Of a stretch of DNA of 64,000 nt, positions 43,936 to 52,133 are shown piece by piece (the first letter of the stretch is position 1; every line of letters starts with the position of its first letter). Both the position numbers and the translations under genes were made by a program. The stretch is from positions 930,001 to 994,000 of the forward strand of contig CAWIPO010000006.1 of NCBI GenBank assembly GCA_963838095.1. The letters run 5' to 3'. Origin of the DNA: CAWCGU01 sp963838095 (GTDB lineage Bacteria; Actinomycetota; Thermoleophilia; Solirubrobacterales; 70-9). The notes beneath the pieces were generated by a model. The model did not search any database, was not told where the DNA came from, and worked only from the letters and a program-made list of their open reading frames with translations.

Positions 43936-45306
43936 TCAGAGAACCGGGAGGTACTTCTCCAGCTCCCAGCGGCTGACCTGGACTCGGTACTCCTCCCACT
44001 CCTCGCGCTTCAGATCCACGTAGCGATCGAAGACGTGGTCCCCGAGCGCCCTGCGGACCAGCTCGGAACCCGCCATCTCCTCGACCGCCTCGCCGAGCGT
44101 CTCCGGCAGCTGCGTGATCCCGGCCGCCTCACGCTCGTCGTGAGTGAGGTCGTAGAGGTTCCTCTCCATCGGCTCCGGGATCTCGTAGCCCTTCTCGATT
44201 CCCTCGAGGCCGGCGTGCAGCATCGCCGCGAAGGCGAGGTATGGGTTGCAGGAGGGGTCGGGGCAGCGCAGCTCGCACCGCGTCGCCTTCTCCTTGCCGG
44301 GCTGGTACATGGGAACGCGCACGAGCGCCGAGCGGTTGCGCTGCGACCAGGCGCAGTACACCGGGGCCTCGTAGCCGAGCACGAGCCGCTTGTAGCTGTT
44401 CACGTTCGGAGCGAACAGCGCACAGATCTCGCGCGCGTGCTTCAGCAGCCCGGCGATGTACGAGCGCGCCGTGTCGGAGAGGTGGTAGTGACCACCCTCC
44501 TCGAAGAACGCGTTCGACGAGCCGCTGAACAGCGACTGGTGGGTGTGCATTCCGGAGCCGTTCTCGCCGAACAGCGGCTTCGGCATGAACGTCGCGTAAA
44601 CGCCGTGCAGGTGCGCGACCTCCTTGACGACGATCCGGTACGTCATCGCGTTGTCGCACATCTGGAGCCCGTCGGCGTAGCGCATGTCGATCTCGTGCTG
44701 AGAGGGGCCGACCTCGTGGTGGGTGTACTCGACCGGGATCCCGACCGCCTTCAGCGCGTTCACCGTCTCGCGCCGCAGGTCCGACGCCGCATCGAGCGTC
44801 GTCAGGTCGAAGTAGCCGCCCTTGTCCAGGATCGTCGGGATCCCATCCTCGTTCAGCTCGTCGCTGGCGAAGTAGAAGTACTCGAGCTCCGGGCCGAGGT
44901 AGAAATGGTCGAAGCCCATCTCCTCCATCCGCGCCAGTGCACGCTGCATCACGAAGCGGGGATCGCCGACGTAGGGCTCACCGCCCGGACGCAGAACGTC
45001 GCAGAACAGACGCCCGACGTTGCCCTTGCCGCTGCCGCCGTCGTCGCGCCAGGGCAGCACCGTGTAGGTGCTCGGGTCGGGCATCGCGATCATGTCCGAC
45101 TCTTCGATCGCGTTAAAGCCCGTGATCGAGGAGCCGTCGAAGCCCATTCCCTGCTCGAGCGCCTCCTCCAGCTCCTCCTTGCCGACCGCGAAGCTCTTCA
45201 GCTGGCCCTGGATATCGGTGAACCAAAATCGGATGAACCCGACGCCATCCTCCTCGACGCGGCTGATGACATCCGCCGCGCTCAGTCCTTCCGTGGTTGT
45301 TGCCAT
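43936..45306 (-). CDS. glnA: Glutamine synthetase type I
   Basis: 456 residues from ATG 45306. N-terminal beta-grasp (FTDIQGQLKSFAV), DGSSITGF, active-site loop GPELEYFYF, EYTHHEVGPSQHEIDMR, KPLFGENGSGMHTHQSLF, and NRSALVRVP binding glutamate/ATP. Its length lies nearer the short GSI-alpha class than the long GSI-beta class. NLYDLTHDE contains the position that is adenylylated in GSI-beta, so regulation by adenylylation is undecided. Makes glutamine from glutamate and ammonia; it follows amt and glnK. Confidence 0.95.
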   Translation of the reverse strand: MATTTEGLSAADVISRVEEDGVGFIRFWFTDIQGQLKSFAVGKEELEEALEQGMGFDGSSITGFNAIEESDMIAMPDPSTYTVLPWRDDGGSGKGNVGRLFCDVLRPGGEPYVGDPRFVMQRALARMEEMGFDHFYLGPELEYFYFASDELNEDGIPTILDKGGYFDLTTLDAASDLRRETVNALKAVGIPVEYTHHEVGPSQHEIDMRYADGLQMCDNAMTYRIVVKEVAHLHGVYATFMPKPLFGENGSGMHTHQSLFSGSSNAFFEEGGHYHLSDTARSYIAGLLKHAREICALFAPNVNSYKRLVLGYEAPVYCAWSQRNRSALVRVPMYQPGKEKATRCELRCPDPSCNPYLAFAAMLHAGLEGIEKGYEIPEPMERNLYDLTHDEREAAGITQLPETLGEAVEEMAGSELVRRALGDHVFDRYVDLKREEWEEYRVQVSRWELEKYLPVL

Positions 45307-45360
45307 CTCTTTCGTCGTCTCCCTTAATCGAAGTTGCAGGTGCGGAAGTCTTAGCGGGAT

Positions 45361-45394
45361 GCGCCGCGCGAGGGATCCCTCCCTCGCGCGGCGC
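45361..45394 (-). terminator. 15-bp perfect hairpin between glnK and glnA
   Basis: GCGCCGCGCGAGGGA and its exact complement around the 4-base loop TCCC. It lies 6 bases past the glnK stop and 55 before the glnA start. It may reduce read-through into glnA and give it a distinct expression level. There is no T tract. Confidence 0.65.
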
Positions 45395-45400
45395 GCTCCC

Positions 45401-45769
45401 TCAGGCGGGTATCTCGGACTCGGAGTGCACCTGGAGCACCTCCTCGCCCTCCTCGCCGGTGCGGATCCGGATCGCTTCCTCGACGGGGAGGACGAACACC
45501 TTGCCGTCCCCGACGTCGCCGGTTCGCGCATGCTTGAGGATCGTCTCCACGACGATGCCCTTGTCCTTGTCCTCGACAACGCACTCGATCTTCAGCTTCG
45601 GTCGCACGTTGACTGTCAGGGCCGAGCCTCGGTAGGTCTCGACGATGCCCTTCTGACGCCCCGAGCCCTTGACCTCGGTGATCGACAGGGAGGGAAACCC
45701 CTTGTCGAGCAGCTCGGCCCGGATCGGCTCGAACGCTTCGTGGCGTATGTATGCCTCGATTTTCTTCAT
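45401..45769 (-). CDS. glnK: PII nitrogen-regulatory protein (GlnK/GlnB)
   Basis: 122 residues from ATG 45769 (AGGAGG 11 bases upstream; the GTG at 45778 is too close to it). MKKIEAYIRHEAFEPIRAELL, KGSGRQKGIVETYRGSALTVNVRPKLKIE and HARTGDVGDGKVFV are PII signatures binding ATP/2-oxoglutarate. The T-loop has Leu at position 51 where modifiable PII proteins have Tyr, while Tyr46 remains. Regulation is therefore probably not by uridylylation or adenylylation at Tyr51. It binds and gates Amt; amt lies directly upstream. Confidence 0.93.
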   Translation of the reverse strand: MKKIEAYIRHEAFEPIRAELLDKGFPSLSITEVKGSGRQKGIVETYRGSALTVNVRPKLKIECVVEDKDKGIVVETILKHARTGDVGDGKVFVLPVEEAIRIRTGEEGEEVLQVHSESEIPA

Positions 45770-45784
45770 TTCGTTCACTTCCTC

Positions 45785-47332
45785 CTATGCGTTGGAGGAC
45801 CCGTCGGCGGCCATCTGGCTCACCGCAGGGGCCGTCGCAGGGGCGGGCCTCGCAATCGGCATCCCCGTTGCAGCCGGCCCGGCCGGGTACTCCTCCGGCG
45901 GGATGAACTGCTCGGGGTAGCCGTACATGCCGTGCTCGGCGATGTCGAGCCCGGCGTCCTCTTCCTCGGGGGTCACCCGCAGCCCGATCGTGTACTTGAT
46001 CAGCCCGAACACGGCGATCGAGACCACGAACACGCACGCGAACGCCACGGCCACACCGAGCGCCTGGGCGCCGAGCTGGTCGAAGCTGCCCGTGTACCAC
46101 AGGCCGCCCTCGCCAACGGCGTTGAACTCCGCGAACCGCGGCGCGGTGAACAGCCCGCATGCGAGCGTTCCCCAGATGCCGGCCAGGCCGTGGGCCGAGA
46201 GCGCGCCGACTGGATCGTCGAGCACCTTCTCGATCGCCAGCACTCCGACGACCACGATCACGCCGGCGACGAGGCCGATGATCGGTGCGGCCCAGTACTC
46301 GACGTAGCCGGAAGGAGCGGTGATCGCGACCAGACCTGCGATCGCGCCGTTCCCGGCCATGCCGATGTCGATCGTCCTCCGCAGGAGGTACATCGTTCCC
46401 ACGGCCGCGACCACGCCCGCCGCAGCGGCGAGGTTGGTGACGACGACGATCTCGGCGAAACGGAGGCCGATGCCGGCCGCCGGGTCACCGAACACGCCCA
46501 GCGTCGAGCCGGGGTTGAACCCGAACCAGCCGAGCCACAGGATCATCACCCCGAGGCCGACCAGCGGCATCGAGTGCCCGGGGATCGCCCTCGGCCTTCC
46601 GTCGGGGCCGTACTTGCCGCGCCGCGGGCCGAGCAGCAGCAGTGCCGCCAGCGCACCGGTCGCTCCGATCAGGTGGACCACCGTCGAACCGGCGAAGTCC
46701 TGCATCCCGATCTCGACCTGAAGCCAACCACCACCGAAGATCCAGTGGCTGATGATCGGATAGATCACAGCGGCGAAGATCACCGCGTAGATCAGGTAGG
46801 CGCCGAACTTGATCCGCTCCAGGGTCGTGCCCCAAACGATCGCCAGCGAGACGGCGCAGAACACGAACTGGAAGAACATGAACGCCGCCGGATCGACTCC
46901 GTAGGCGGCCACGAACGGGATCTGCGAGCCCGCCTGCTCCACCGTCGACCCGATGTCGAGGAAGAACCCGGAGTCACCGGCAAACCAGGACGCGCCGCCA
47001 AACGCGAGCGCGAACCCGACCGCCCAGTAGGCGAGCGAGGCGATCGAGAAGTTCGTGATCACCTTTGCCACACCGGCGCCGACGTTCTTCATCCTCGAGA
47101 AACCGACCTCGAGCAGCAGGAACCCGGCCTGCATGAACATCACCAGGATCGCGGCCACAATCAGCCACGTGTTGTTGACGCCCTCGTTGGTGTAGGCGAG
47201 CCCGTCCTTGAGGACCTGCTTCGCCTCCTTCAACTGCGTCAGCGACGCCTCGCCCGCGCCGAACGCGGCGGCGGGCAGGACAAGCAGGCCCGCGATCGCG
47301 AGCGCAAGCCCCATCCAGTACGTTCGTCTCAT
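45785..47332 (-). CDS. amt: Ammonium transporter Amt
   Basis: 515 residues from ATG 47332 with AGGAGG upstream. A signal-like N-terminus (LALAIAGLLVLPAAAFGAG) is followed by 11 TM segments and the Amt hallmarks: twin histidines DFAGSTVVHLIGA and VGALSAHGLAGIWG, and the FGFNPGS motif. The C-terminal cytoplasmic tail is long and Pro/Ala-rich. It imports ammonium and is coupled to GlnK by a 15-base gap. First gene of the nitrogen cluster. Confidence 0.95.
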   Translation of the reverse strand: MRRTYWMGLALAIAGLLVLPAAAFGAGEASLTQLKEAKQVLKDGLAYTNEGVNNTWLIVAAILVMFMQAGFLLLEVGFSRMKNVGAGVAKVITNFSIASLAYWAVGFALAFGGASWFAGDSGFFLDIGSTVEQAGSQIPFVAAYGVDPAAFMFFQFVFCAVSLAIVWGTTLERIKFGAYLIYAVIFAAVIYPIISHWIFGGGWLQVEIGMQDFAGSTVVHLIGATGALAALLLLGPRRGKYGPDGRPRAIPGHSMPLVGLGVMILWLGWFGFNPGSTLGVFGDPAAGIGLRFAEIVVVTNLAAAAGVVAAVGTMYLLRRTIDIGMAGNGAIAGLVAITAPSGYVEYWAAPIIGLVAGVIVVVGVLAIEKVLDDPVGALSAHGLAGIWGTLACGLFTAPRFAEFNAVGEGGLWYTGSFDQLGAQALGVAVAFACVFVVSIAVFGLIKYTIGLRVTPEEEDAGLDIAEHGMYGYPEQFIPPEEYPAGPAATGMPIARPAPATAPAVSQMAADGSSNA

Positions 47333-47495
47333 TCGATACGTCCTCCTTGCCCACCGGGCGCACACCCGGCGGTCGCGGTTTGCCTATCGCAGCAAGGTAG
47401 GACGGGTTGGGCCCGGGGTCTTTGTCCATATGTCGAGACTTTGGGCCCTTCCTTTGTCCTTCCGGTAGAGCCGTGCGTGGCGGTGACTGGACCAC

Positions 47496-47521
47496 TTGTC
47501 CACCGACGCCCGCTCTAGGTT
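47496..47521 (+). promoter_or_regulatory. Putative promoter of the leader ORF and murJ
   Basis: TAGGTT (47516-47521) fits an actinobacterial -10 (TANNNT) placed 7 bases before the ATG of the tiny ORF, which would make its mRNA leaderless. TTGTCC at 47496 could serve as -35, but the 14-base spacer is short. Confidence 0.45.
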
Positions 47522-47528
47522 GTTGGAA

Positions 47529-47591
47529 ATGACCATCGCCGAATCCTCCGCTTCGCGTCCGGTTCGGCTCAATCTCATCTGCATGAGATGA
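47529..47591 (+). CDS. 20-residue leader-like peptide (copy 2) coupled to murJ
   Basis: The peptide reads MTIAESSASRPVRLNLICMR. Its TGA overlaps the murJ ATG (ATGA), so ribosomes ending here can reinitiate on murJ. A hairpin covers the last codons (47574-47592) and holds the murJ ATG in its 3' arm, so translating the ORF should open it. Copy 1 (37064) is identical in the first 22 and last 32 bases; the only length difference is an in-frame 9-base indel. Conservation of both codons and hairpin points to a leader peptide. Confidence 0.75.
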   Translation: MTIAESSASRPVRLNLICMR

Positions 47592-47592
47592 G
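47574..47592 (+). promoter_or_regulatory. Hairpin sequestering the murJ start codon
   Basis: CTCATCT-GCATG-AGATGAG. The murJ ATG is at 47588-47590, inside the 3' arm; the single Cys codon of the leader falls at the loop. Opening the stem by a translating ribosome would expose the start. Confidence 0.7.
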
Positions 47593-49294
47593 CAACGAGT
47601 CTTCAGGCATGGACGGCGAGTCCACCCGCCCGCCGAGCCCCGAGGGGGCGTTCCAGTCGCCCGGCGAGGAGATCGCCGAGGCCGAGTTCGACATCGCAAC
47701 CCAGAGCCTCGCCCGTCCGGCGGCCGTGATGGCGGTGGGAACCGCGCTCTCGCGGATCACCGGCCTCGGGCGGATCATCGCGCTGGCGCTCGCGCTCGGC
47801 GTCGCCGAGTCACGCCTCGCCGACTCCTACAACCTCGCCGGGACGCTGCCGTTCGTGCTCTATGAGCTGGCGCTGGGAGGAGTTCTGGCGTCGATCTTCA
47901 TTCCCGTGCTTGTCCAGGAGCTGCGCACGAAGGAACATCGAGAGGCCTGGGAGTCGGTGTCGGCGCTGGTCACCGCCGCAATGGGGATGCTCGTGCTGCT
48001 GGCCCTGGTCATCGTTGTCGCGGCGCCGCTGATCATGGACTTCTTCGGCACCCGGCTCCCCGGCGGGTCCGAGGCGGCGGCGCAGGAGTCGCTGACCACC
48101 TTCCTGTTGCGGATCTTCGCGATCCAGATCGCGCTGTACGGGTTCACCGGGATCGGCGCCGGCCTCTTGAACGCGCACGGGCGCTTTGCCGTGCCGATGT
48201 TCGCGCCGATCGTCAACAACCTCGTGGTCATCTGCGGGTTTCTGCTGTTCGCCGCGCTCGTCTCCGGGGTGCCGACGCAGGAGAGCGTCGAGGCCAGCGG
48301 CTGGCAGAAGTGGCTGCTAGGCGGAGGCGCGACGCTTGGCGTGATCGCGATGGTGCTGGTCTACATCCCGTTCCTGCGCCGGCTCCCGGGGCGTCTGCGG
48401 TTGCGGGTCAGGTTCGGCCATCCCGCCGTGCGCAAGTTGGCGCAGCTGTCGGTGTGGACCGTCCTTTACGTCGGGATCAATGCGGTCGGCACCGTGATCT
48501 CGTTCTTCCTCGCGAACCAGCTCCAGGGCGGAATCGCCGCCTACGTGACCGCGTTCGCGTTCTTCCAGCTGCCGATCGGCATCGCCGCGGTCTCAATCTC
48601 GACCGCGTTGGTGCCAAAGCTCTCAGCCCATTTCGTCGACGCCGATATGACCGAGTTCCGCGCACGGCTGGCGGGCGGCCTGAAGGTGATCGCGCTGTTG
48701 ATGCTGCCGGCGACCGCCGCTTACATCGTCCTCGCGGATCCGATCGTCAGCCTGCTGCTCGAGCACGGCATCGTCGAGTCCGACAGCGCCGAGCTGGTCG
48801 CGTCGACGCTCCGCTTCTTCGCGATCGGCCTGCTCCCGTTCGCGGCGTTCCAGCTGCTGATGCGCGGTTTCTACACGCGCCAGGACGCCCGCACTCCGGC
48901 GCAAATCATCTTCGTCGGCGTCGCCGTCACCATCGCACTCGACTTCGCGCTTTTCGGGGCGCTCGACGTCCGCGGCCTCGCACTCGCGCACTCGCTCGGC
49001 TTCGTCGCCGGTAGCGCGACCGCGGCGGTGCGGCTGACGCGCCAGATCGGGAGCCTGGCGGGCTACGGGGTGGCGGCAGAGACCGTCAAGGTGGCGGCTG
49101 CAGCGGTTGTGATGACCGCGGCGATGCTGGGGGCGGTCGAGCTGCTCGAAGAGCTGCTGGATGACGATTTCATCGGACTCCTCGTAGAGCTGGTGATCGC
49201 GGGCGGAATCGGGATCGCCGTGTTCTTCGCCGCCGCATGGGCGCTTCGGGTACGCGATCTGGCCGAGTTCAAGCGCCTGGTGCCGGGGCGGTGA
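47588..49294 (+). CDS. murJ: Lipid II flippase MurJ
   Basis: 568 residues with ~14 TM helices in the MATE-like MurJ/MviN fold. Recognisable parts: MAVGTALSRITGLGRIIALALALGVAESRLADSYNLAGTLPFVLYELALGGVLASIFIPVL at the start, LLRIFAIQIALYGFTGIGAGLLNAHGRFAVPMFAPIVNN, and the later FFAIGLLPFAAFQLLMRGFYTRQDARTP. It moves lipid II to the outer leaflet for peptidoglycan synthesis. The Ser/Glu-rich N-terminus (~1-35) is longer than in proteobacteria. Expression is probably tied to the leader ORF it overlaps. Confidence 0.93.
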   Translation: MSNESSGMDGESTRPPSPEGAFQSPGEEIAEAEFDIATQSLARPAAVMAVGTALSRITGLGRIIALALALGVAESRLADSYNLAGTLPFVLYELALGGVLASIFIPVLVQELRTKEHREAWESVSALVTAAMGMLVLLALVIVVAAPLIMDFFGTRLPGGSEAAAQESLTTFLLRIFAIQIALYGFTGIGAGLLNAHGRFAVPMFAPIVNNLVVICGFLLFAALVSGVPTQESVEASGWQKWLLGGGATLGVIAMVLVYIPFLRRLPGRLRLRVRFGHPAVRKLAQLSVWTVLYVGINAVGTVISFFLANQLQGGIAAYVTAFAFFQLPIGIAAVSISTALVPKLSAHFVDADMTEFRARLAGGLKVIALLMLPATAAYIVLADPIVSLLLEHGIVESDSAELVASTLRFFAIGLLPFAAFQLLMRGFYTRQDARTPAQIIFVGVAVTIALDFALFGALDVRGLALAHSLGFVAGSATAAVRLTRQIGSLAGYGVAAETVKVAAAAVVMTAAMLGAVELLEELLDDDFIGLLVELVIAGGIGIAVFFAAAWALRVRDLAEFKRLVPGR

Positions 49295-50442
49295 GCGCCG
49301 GAGAAGGCATCGGAACGGCAGCACCGAGCGGGGGTCTCGCGACCGTATACCCACCGCTCGAGCCGGGTGCGTTCATGGGCGGTCGAGCGCGGGCTGCGTT
49401 CCCTTTCGACGACCCCGGGCTCGTGCCGACGCATCTAGGCCGGGGTGCGGTGTGGCTGGCGCTGCAGGCGCTTGGGCTGGGAGAAGGCAAGCGGATCGCG
49501 ATGCCCGCGTATCACTGCGGCTCGGAGGTCGAGGCCGCCCATCTTGCGGGACTCGAGATCGAGTTCTATCGCGTCGACGGTGATCTTCAGGTGGACGAGG
49601 ACGACATGCGCCGGGTCGCGGAGGGCTGCGATGCGACCTATTTGATCTCGCACTTCGGCTTCCCGATGCCGGAGCCGCCGCCGGGCGTGGTGATCGAGGA
49701 CGCGGCGCACGGTCTGTTCTCCGCCGCGCCGGACGGCGCGCCGCTCGGGTCGCGGGGCGACGCCGCGGTCTTCTGTCCGCGCAAGTCGCTGGGTGTGCCT
49801 GACGGCGGGGCGGTGCTGGTGCGCGGAACGGAGAGCACCGCGGATCGCCCCCGGGCCGGTGGCAGGGCGATGTTGCGGTCGGTCGCGTCGCTCGCGATGG
49901 GACGCGCTGCGCTTTCTCGCTTCTCGGCGCTGAGACGGGCTGCCACCACGGCCGCGGCCCGCGCGAGCCGCGAACGCCGGGCGGCCGAGGAGGGAACGCT
50001 GACCGAGGTGGTGATCGGCGAGTGGGACCTCGAGGTCGCCGACATGGAGGCCGCCGCGCGACGTCCCACGCGGCTCACCGAGCGGATCATCCGCAGGGTC
50101 GACGCTGCGGAGATCGCGCGCGACGCGGCGCACGCAACTACGAGCTCCTGCTCGCAGGGCTCGCCGACCACGTCCCAGAGGCGTTACCGGACACTGCCGC
50201 CGGGCACCACCCCTCTCTACCTGCCCGTTATCGCGGCGGATCGGCCGCGCACGATGATCCGCCTGCTCGACGGCGGCGTTCGAGCGTTGGAGATCTGGCC
50301 TGTCCCGCATCCCCTGCTGGACCGTGAGCGCTTCGCGGAGTTGGAGCCGGCGCGTCGCGGGCTCGTCGCGCTGCCCGTTCACCAGTCGCTGCGACCCGAG
50401 CACATGGAAGCCGTGCTGGCAGCGGCCAAGCGCGCGCTCTAG
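49291..50442 (+). CDS. DegT/DnrJ-type PLP aminotransferase-like protein with a double frame change
   Basis: 383 residues from GTG 49291, overlapping the murJ stop by 4 bases (GTGA). LGRGAVWLALQALGLGEGKRIAMPAYHCGSEVEAAHLAGLEIEFYRVD is the DegT fold opening; FCPRKSLGVPDGGAVLV holds the likely PLP lysine. Between about 50135 and 50210 the read frame gives nonsense (HATTSSCSQGSPTT), while the adjacent frame gives ARNYELLLAGLADHVPEALPDTAAG; frame is restored afterwards (TTPLYLPVIA). This signals two compensating indels. Probably acts on a nucleotide sugar or cell-wall precursor; the substrate is not evident. Confidence 0.72.
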   Translation: MSAGEGIGTAAPSGGLATVYPPLEPGAFMGGRARAAFPFDDPGLVPTHLGRGAVWLALQALGLGEGKRIAMPAYHCGSEVEAAHLAGLEIEFYRVDGDLQVDEDDMRRVAEGCDATYLISHFGFPMPEPPPGVVIEDAAHGLFSAAPDGAPLGSRGDAAVFCPRKSLGVPDGGAVLVRGTESTADRPRAGGRAMLRSVASLAMGRAALSRFSALRRAATTAAARASRERRAAEEGTLTEVVIGEWDLEVADMEAAARRPTRLTERIIRRVDAAEIARDAAHATTSSCSQGSPTTSQRRYRTLPPGTTPLYLPVIAADRPRTMIRLLDGGVRALEIWPVPHPLLDRERFAELEPARRGLVALPVHQSLRPEHMEAVLAAAKRAL

Positions 50443-51788
50443 GGGAGCCGTCGAATCAACACCACCGGGGTCTGCTCGTCCTCGTTGCCGGCCGGGTTGT
50501 CGGCGAGCGCGGCCTCCACCCAGCGGCGGTCGACGCCTGGCGAGGCGCCGACGACCCAGGCGCCGGTGCGGTGGTTCGCGTCGACGACAGCGACCGCCGT
50601 CCCCAGCGACTCCGAGAGCTCGGTTGCGAGCTGATCGGGCTTGCCGGGGCCGAAAACGATGTGATGGTCGTGGGGGGGGAGCGCGGCGGCGACGTCGTCG
50701 ATCATCGCCGTCCCAGGGCCGGCGATCCGGTAGAACCAGCCGCGCCGGCCGAGCAGCTTCCCGGGCACCGAGGCCAGCGCACCGAGGATGACTCGCGGCC
50801 TGCCGGCCTCGAGGATCGCCCCCTGCATGCCCTCCGGGCTGTGAAGCGGGCCGATCTTGCCGACGAATCGGCACAGCGTGTGTGCGATCGGTCCCGGCGA
50901 GATCAGCTCCAGCGGGGTCAGCCGCCCCTGCCCGGCGGCCGCGGCGCTCTCGGCGAGCGTAACCACGTCGCCCGGCCGGCGCGATTCCTTCGTCGCCTCG
51001 TCGAGCAGCGGCAGCAGTCCCGTGCGGGCGCTGATCATCGGCGTCCGCACCGGAATCCTGTGCGCACCCACCTGCTGCTCGGAGACCGGCGCCATCCGCG
51101 CAGTGGTCAGGGCCTCGCTCTCGCCGAAGTGCTTCTCGCGGAGCGCGTTGATCTCCGGATTCCGAGCGTAGACCTTCGCCGCCTGCGTCCAGGTCTCGTG
51201 CGCCGCCTCGCGGTCGCCGGCGTCGAGCTGGAGCTGGCCCAGCGTTGCGTAGTCGGATGCGTAGACGAGGTAGTTCGGCGCCAGCGCGATCAGCTCGCCG
51301 AACCAGTGGATCGCCAGCTCGCGATCGCCGCCGGCCAGGGCCAGCCGCGAGAGCCGTTTGACGGCGTGGCGACGGAGCTCGTCGTCGGCGAGGCCATCCG
51401 TCTCCAAGAGCGACCAGGCCTCGTCGGCCTGGCCCGCGGCCTCGAGTGCATCCGAGAGAGACAGCACCCACCACTTCATCTCGGGCTGCCGTCGCCGGGC
51501 TTCGCGCAGCACCGCGACCGCCTCGGCGCTCTCGCCCCGGCGCCCCAACAGCTCGGCGAGCGCCGCGGAAGCAAATCGGGTGTCGGCGCGCGGCTGCGCG
51601 AGCGCCGCACGCGCGTAGCGCTCGGCGGATTCGACGTCGCGCTCGCGCGTCAGCGCCAGCCACGCCGCGAGCGAGAGCGCCTCGGGGTCGGCGACGTCGC
51701 GATCGACCTCCGGCCGCAGCAGCGCCAGCGCGCGGTCGGGGTCGCGGAGCCAAACGTTCCGGGCGCGCCAGCGCTTGTACGCGCTCAC
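50439..51788 (-). CDS. TPR protein fused to a CofE-like (F420 glutamate-ligase-fold) domain
   Basis: 449 residues. Residues ~15-225 are TPR-like helices (SLAAWLALTRERDVESAERYARAALAQ, YASDYATLGQLQLDAGDREAAHETWTQAAKVY). From ~240 the sequence matches the F420-0:glutamyl-ligase-like family: HRIPVRTPMISARTGLL, PGDVVTLAESAAAAGQGR, GWFYRIAGPGTAMIDD, AVAVVDANHRTGAWVVGASPGVD. Whether it ligates anything is unknown; no other F420 gene is nearby. It overlaps the next gene by 4 bases. Confidence 0.75.
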   Translation of the reverse strand: MSAYKRWRARNVWLRDPDRALALLRPEVDRDVADPEALSLAAWLALTRERDVESAERYARAALAQPRADTRFASAALAELLGRRGESAEAVAVLREARRRQPEMKWWVLSLSDALEAAGQADEAWSLLETDGLADDELRRHAVKRLSRLALAGGDRELAIHWFGELIALAPNYLVYASDYATLGQLQLDAGDREAAHETWTQAAKVYARNPEINALREKHFGESEALTTARMAPVSEQQVGAHRIPVRTPMISARTGLLPLLDEATKESRRPGDVVTLAESAAAAGQGRLTPLELISPGPIAHTLCRFVGKIGPLHSPEGMQGAILEAGRPRVILGALASVPGKLLGRRGWFYRIAGPGTAMIDDVAAALPPHDHHIVFGPGKPDQLATELSESLGTAVAVVDANHRTGAWVVGASPGVDRRWVEAALADNPAGNEDEQTPVVLIRRLP

Positions 51789-52132
51789 GGACGCAGCTTG
51801 GAGATCTCCTCTTGGATCCGTCCCAGAGGGGTCGCCAGCTTGTGCATCTCCTCAGCGGCCTGGGTCAGTGGCGCCGCGAGCTGCTGCAGCGCCTGCGTCA
51901 CCTCGAGCAGCGGGCCGGTGACCGCCTGGATCTGCTTCGCGGCCTCGTTCATCTGCTCGGCCGCCTCCTGCATCGTCCGCATCTGGTCGAGCGTCTGGGC
52001 CGGAAGGCCGGCGAGCGCGTCGAGCTGATCCCGGATCTCGATGATCGCGTCGGTGGCGCGATTGATGTCGGGAATCAGCGTCGCCGGCGAGGTGACCGCA
52101 TCGCTGATCTGCTTCGGAATCTGCGGCGGCAC
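51785..52132 (-). CDS. Coiled-coil protein of unknown function
   Basis: 115 residues, almost entirely helical with heptad-like Leu/Ala/Met spacing (LDQMRTMQEAAEQMNEAAKQIQAVTGPLLEVTQALQQLAAPLTQAAEEMHKLATP). It overlaps the TPR/CofE-like gene and ends two bases after the oxidoreductase gene's stop, so all three share a transcript. Possibly a scaffold; no family known. Confidence 0.65.
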   Translation of the reverse strand: MPPQIPKQISDAVTSPATLIPDINRATDAIIEIRDQLDALAGLPAQTLDQMRTMQEAAEQMNEAAKQIQAVTGPLLEVTQALQQLAAPLTQAAEEMHKLATPLGRIQEEISKLRP

Positions 52133-52133
52133 G

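Noticed and set aside
45068..47518. 816-codon open frame on the plus strand
   Set aside because: It is antisense to glnA, glnK and amt, all strongly conserved, and its composition (His/Arg/Asp-rich without domains) is that of a high-GC shadow frame.
49435..51753. 772-codon open frame on the minus strand
   Set aside because: Arg/Ala-rich shadow of the DegT-like gene and the TPR/CofE-like gene; no domain.
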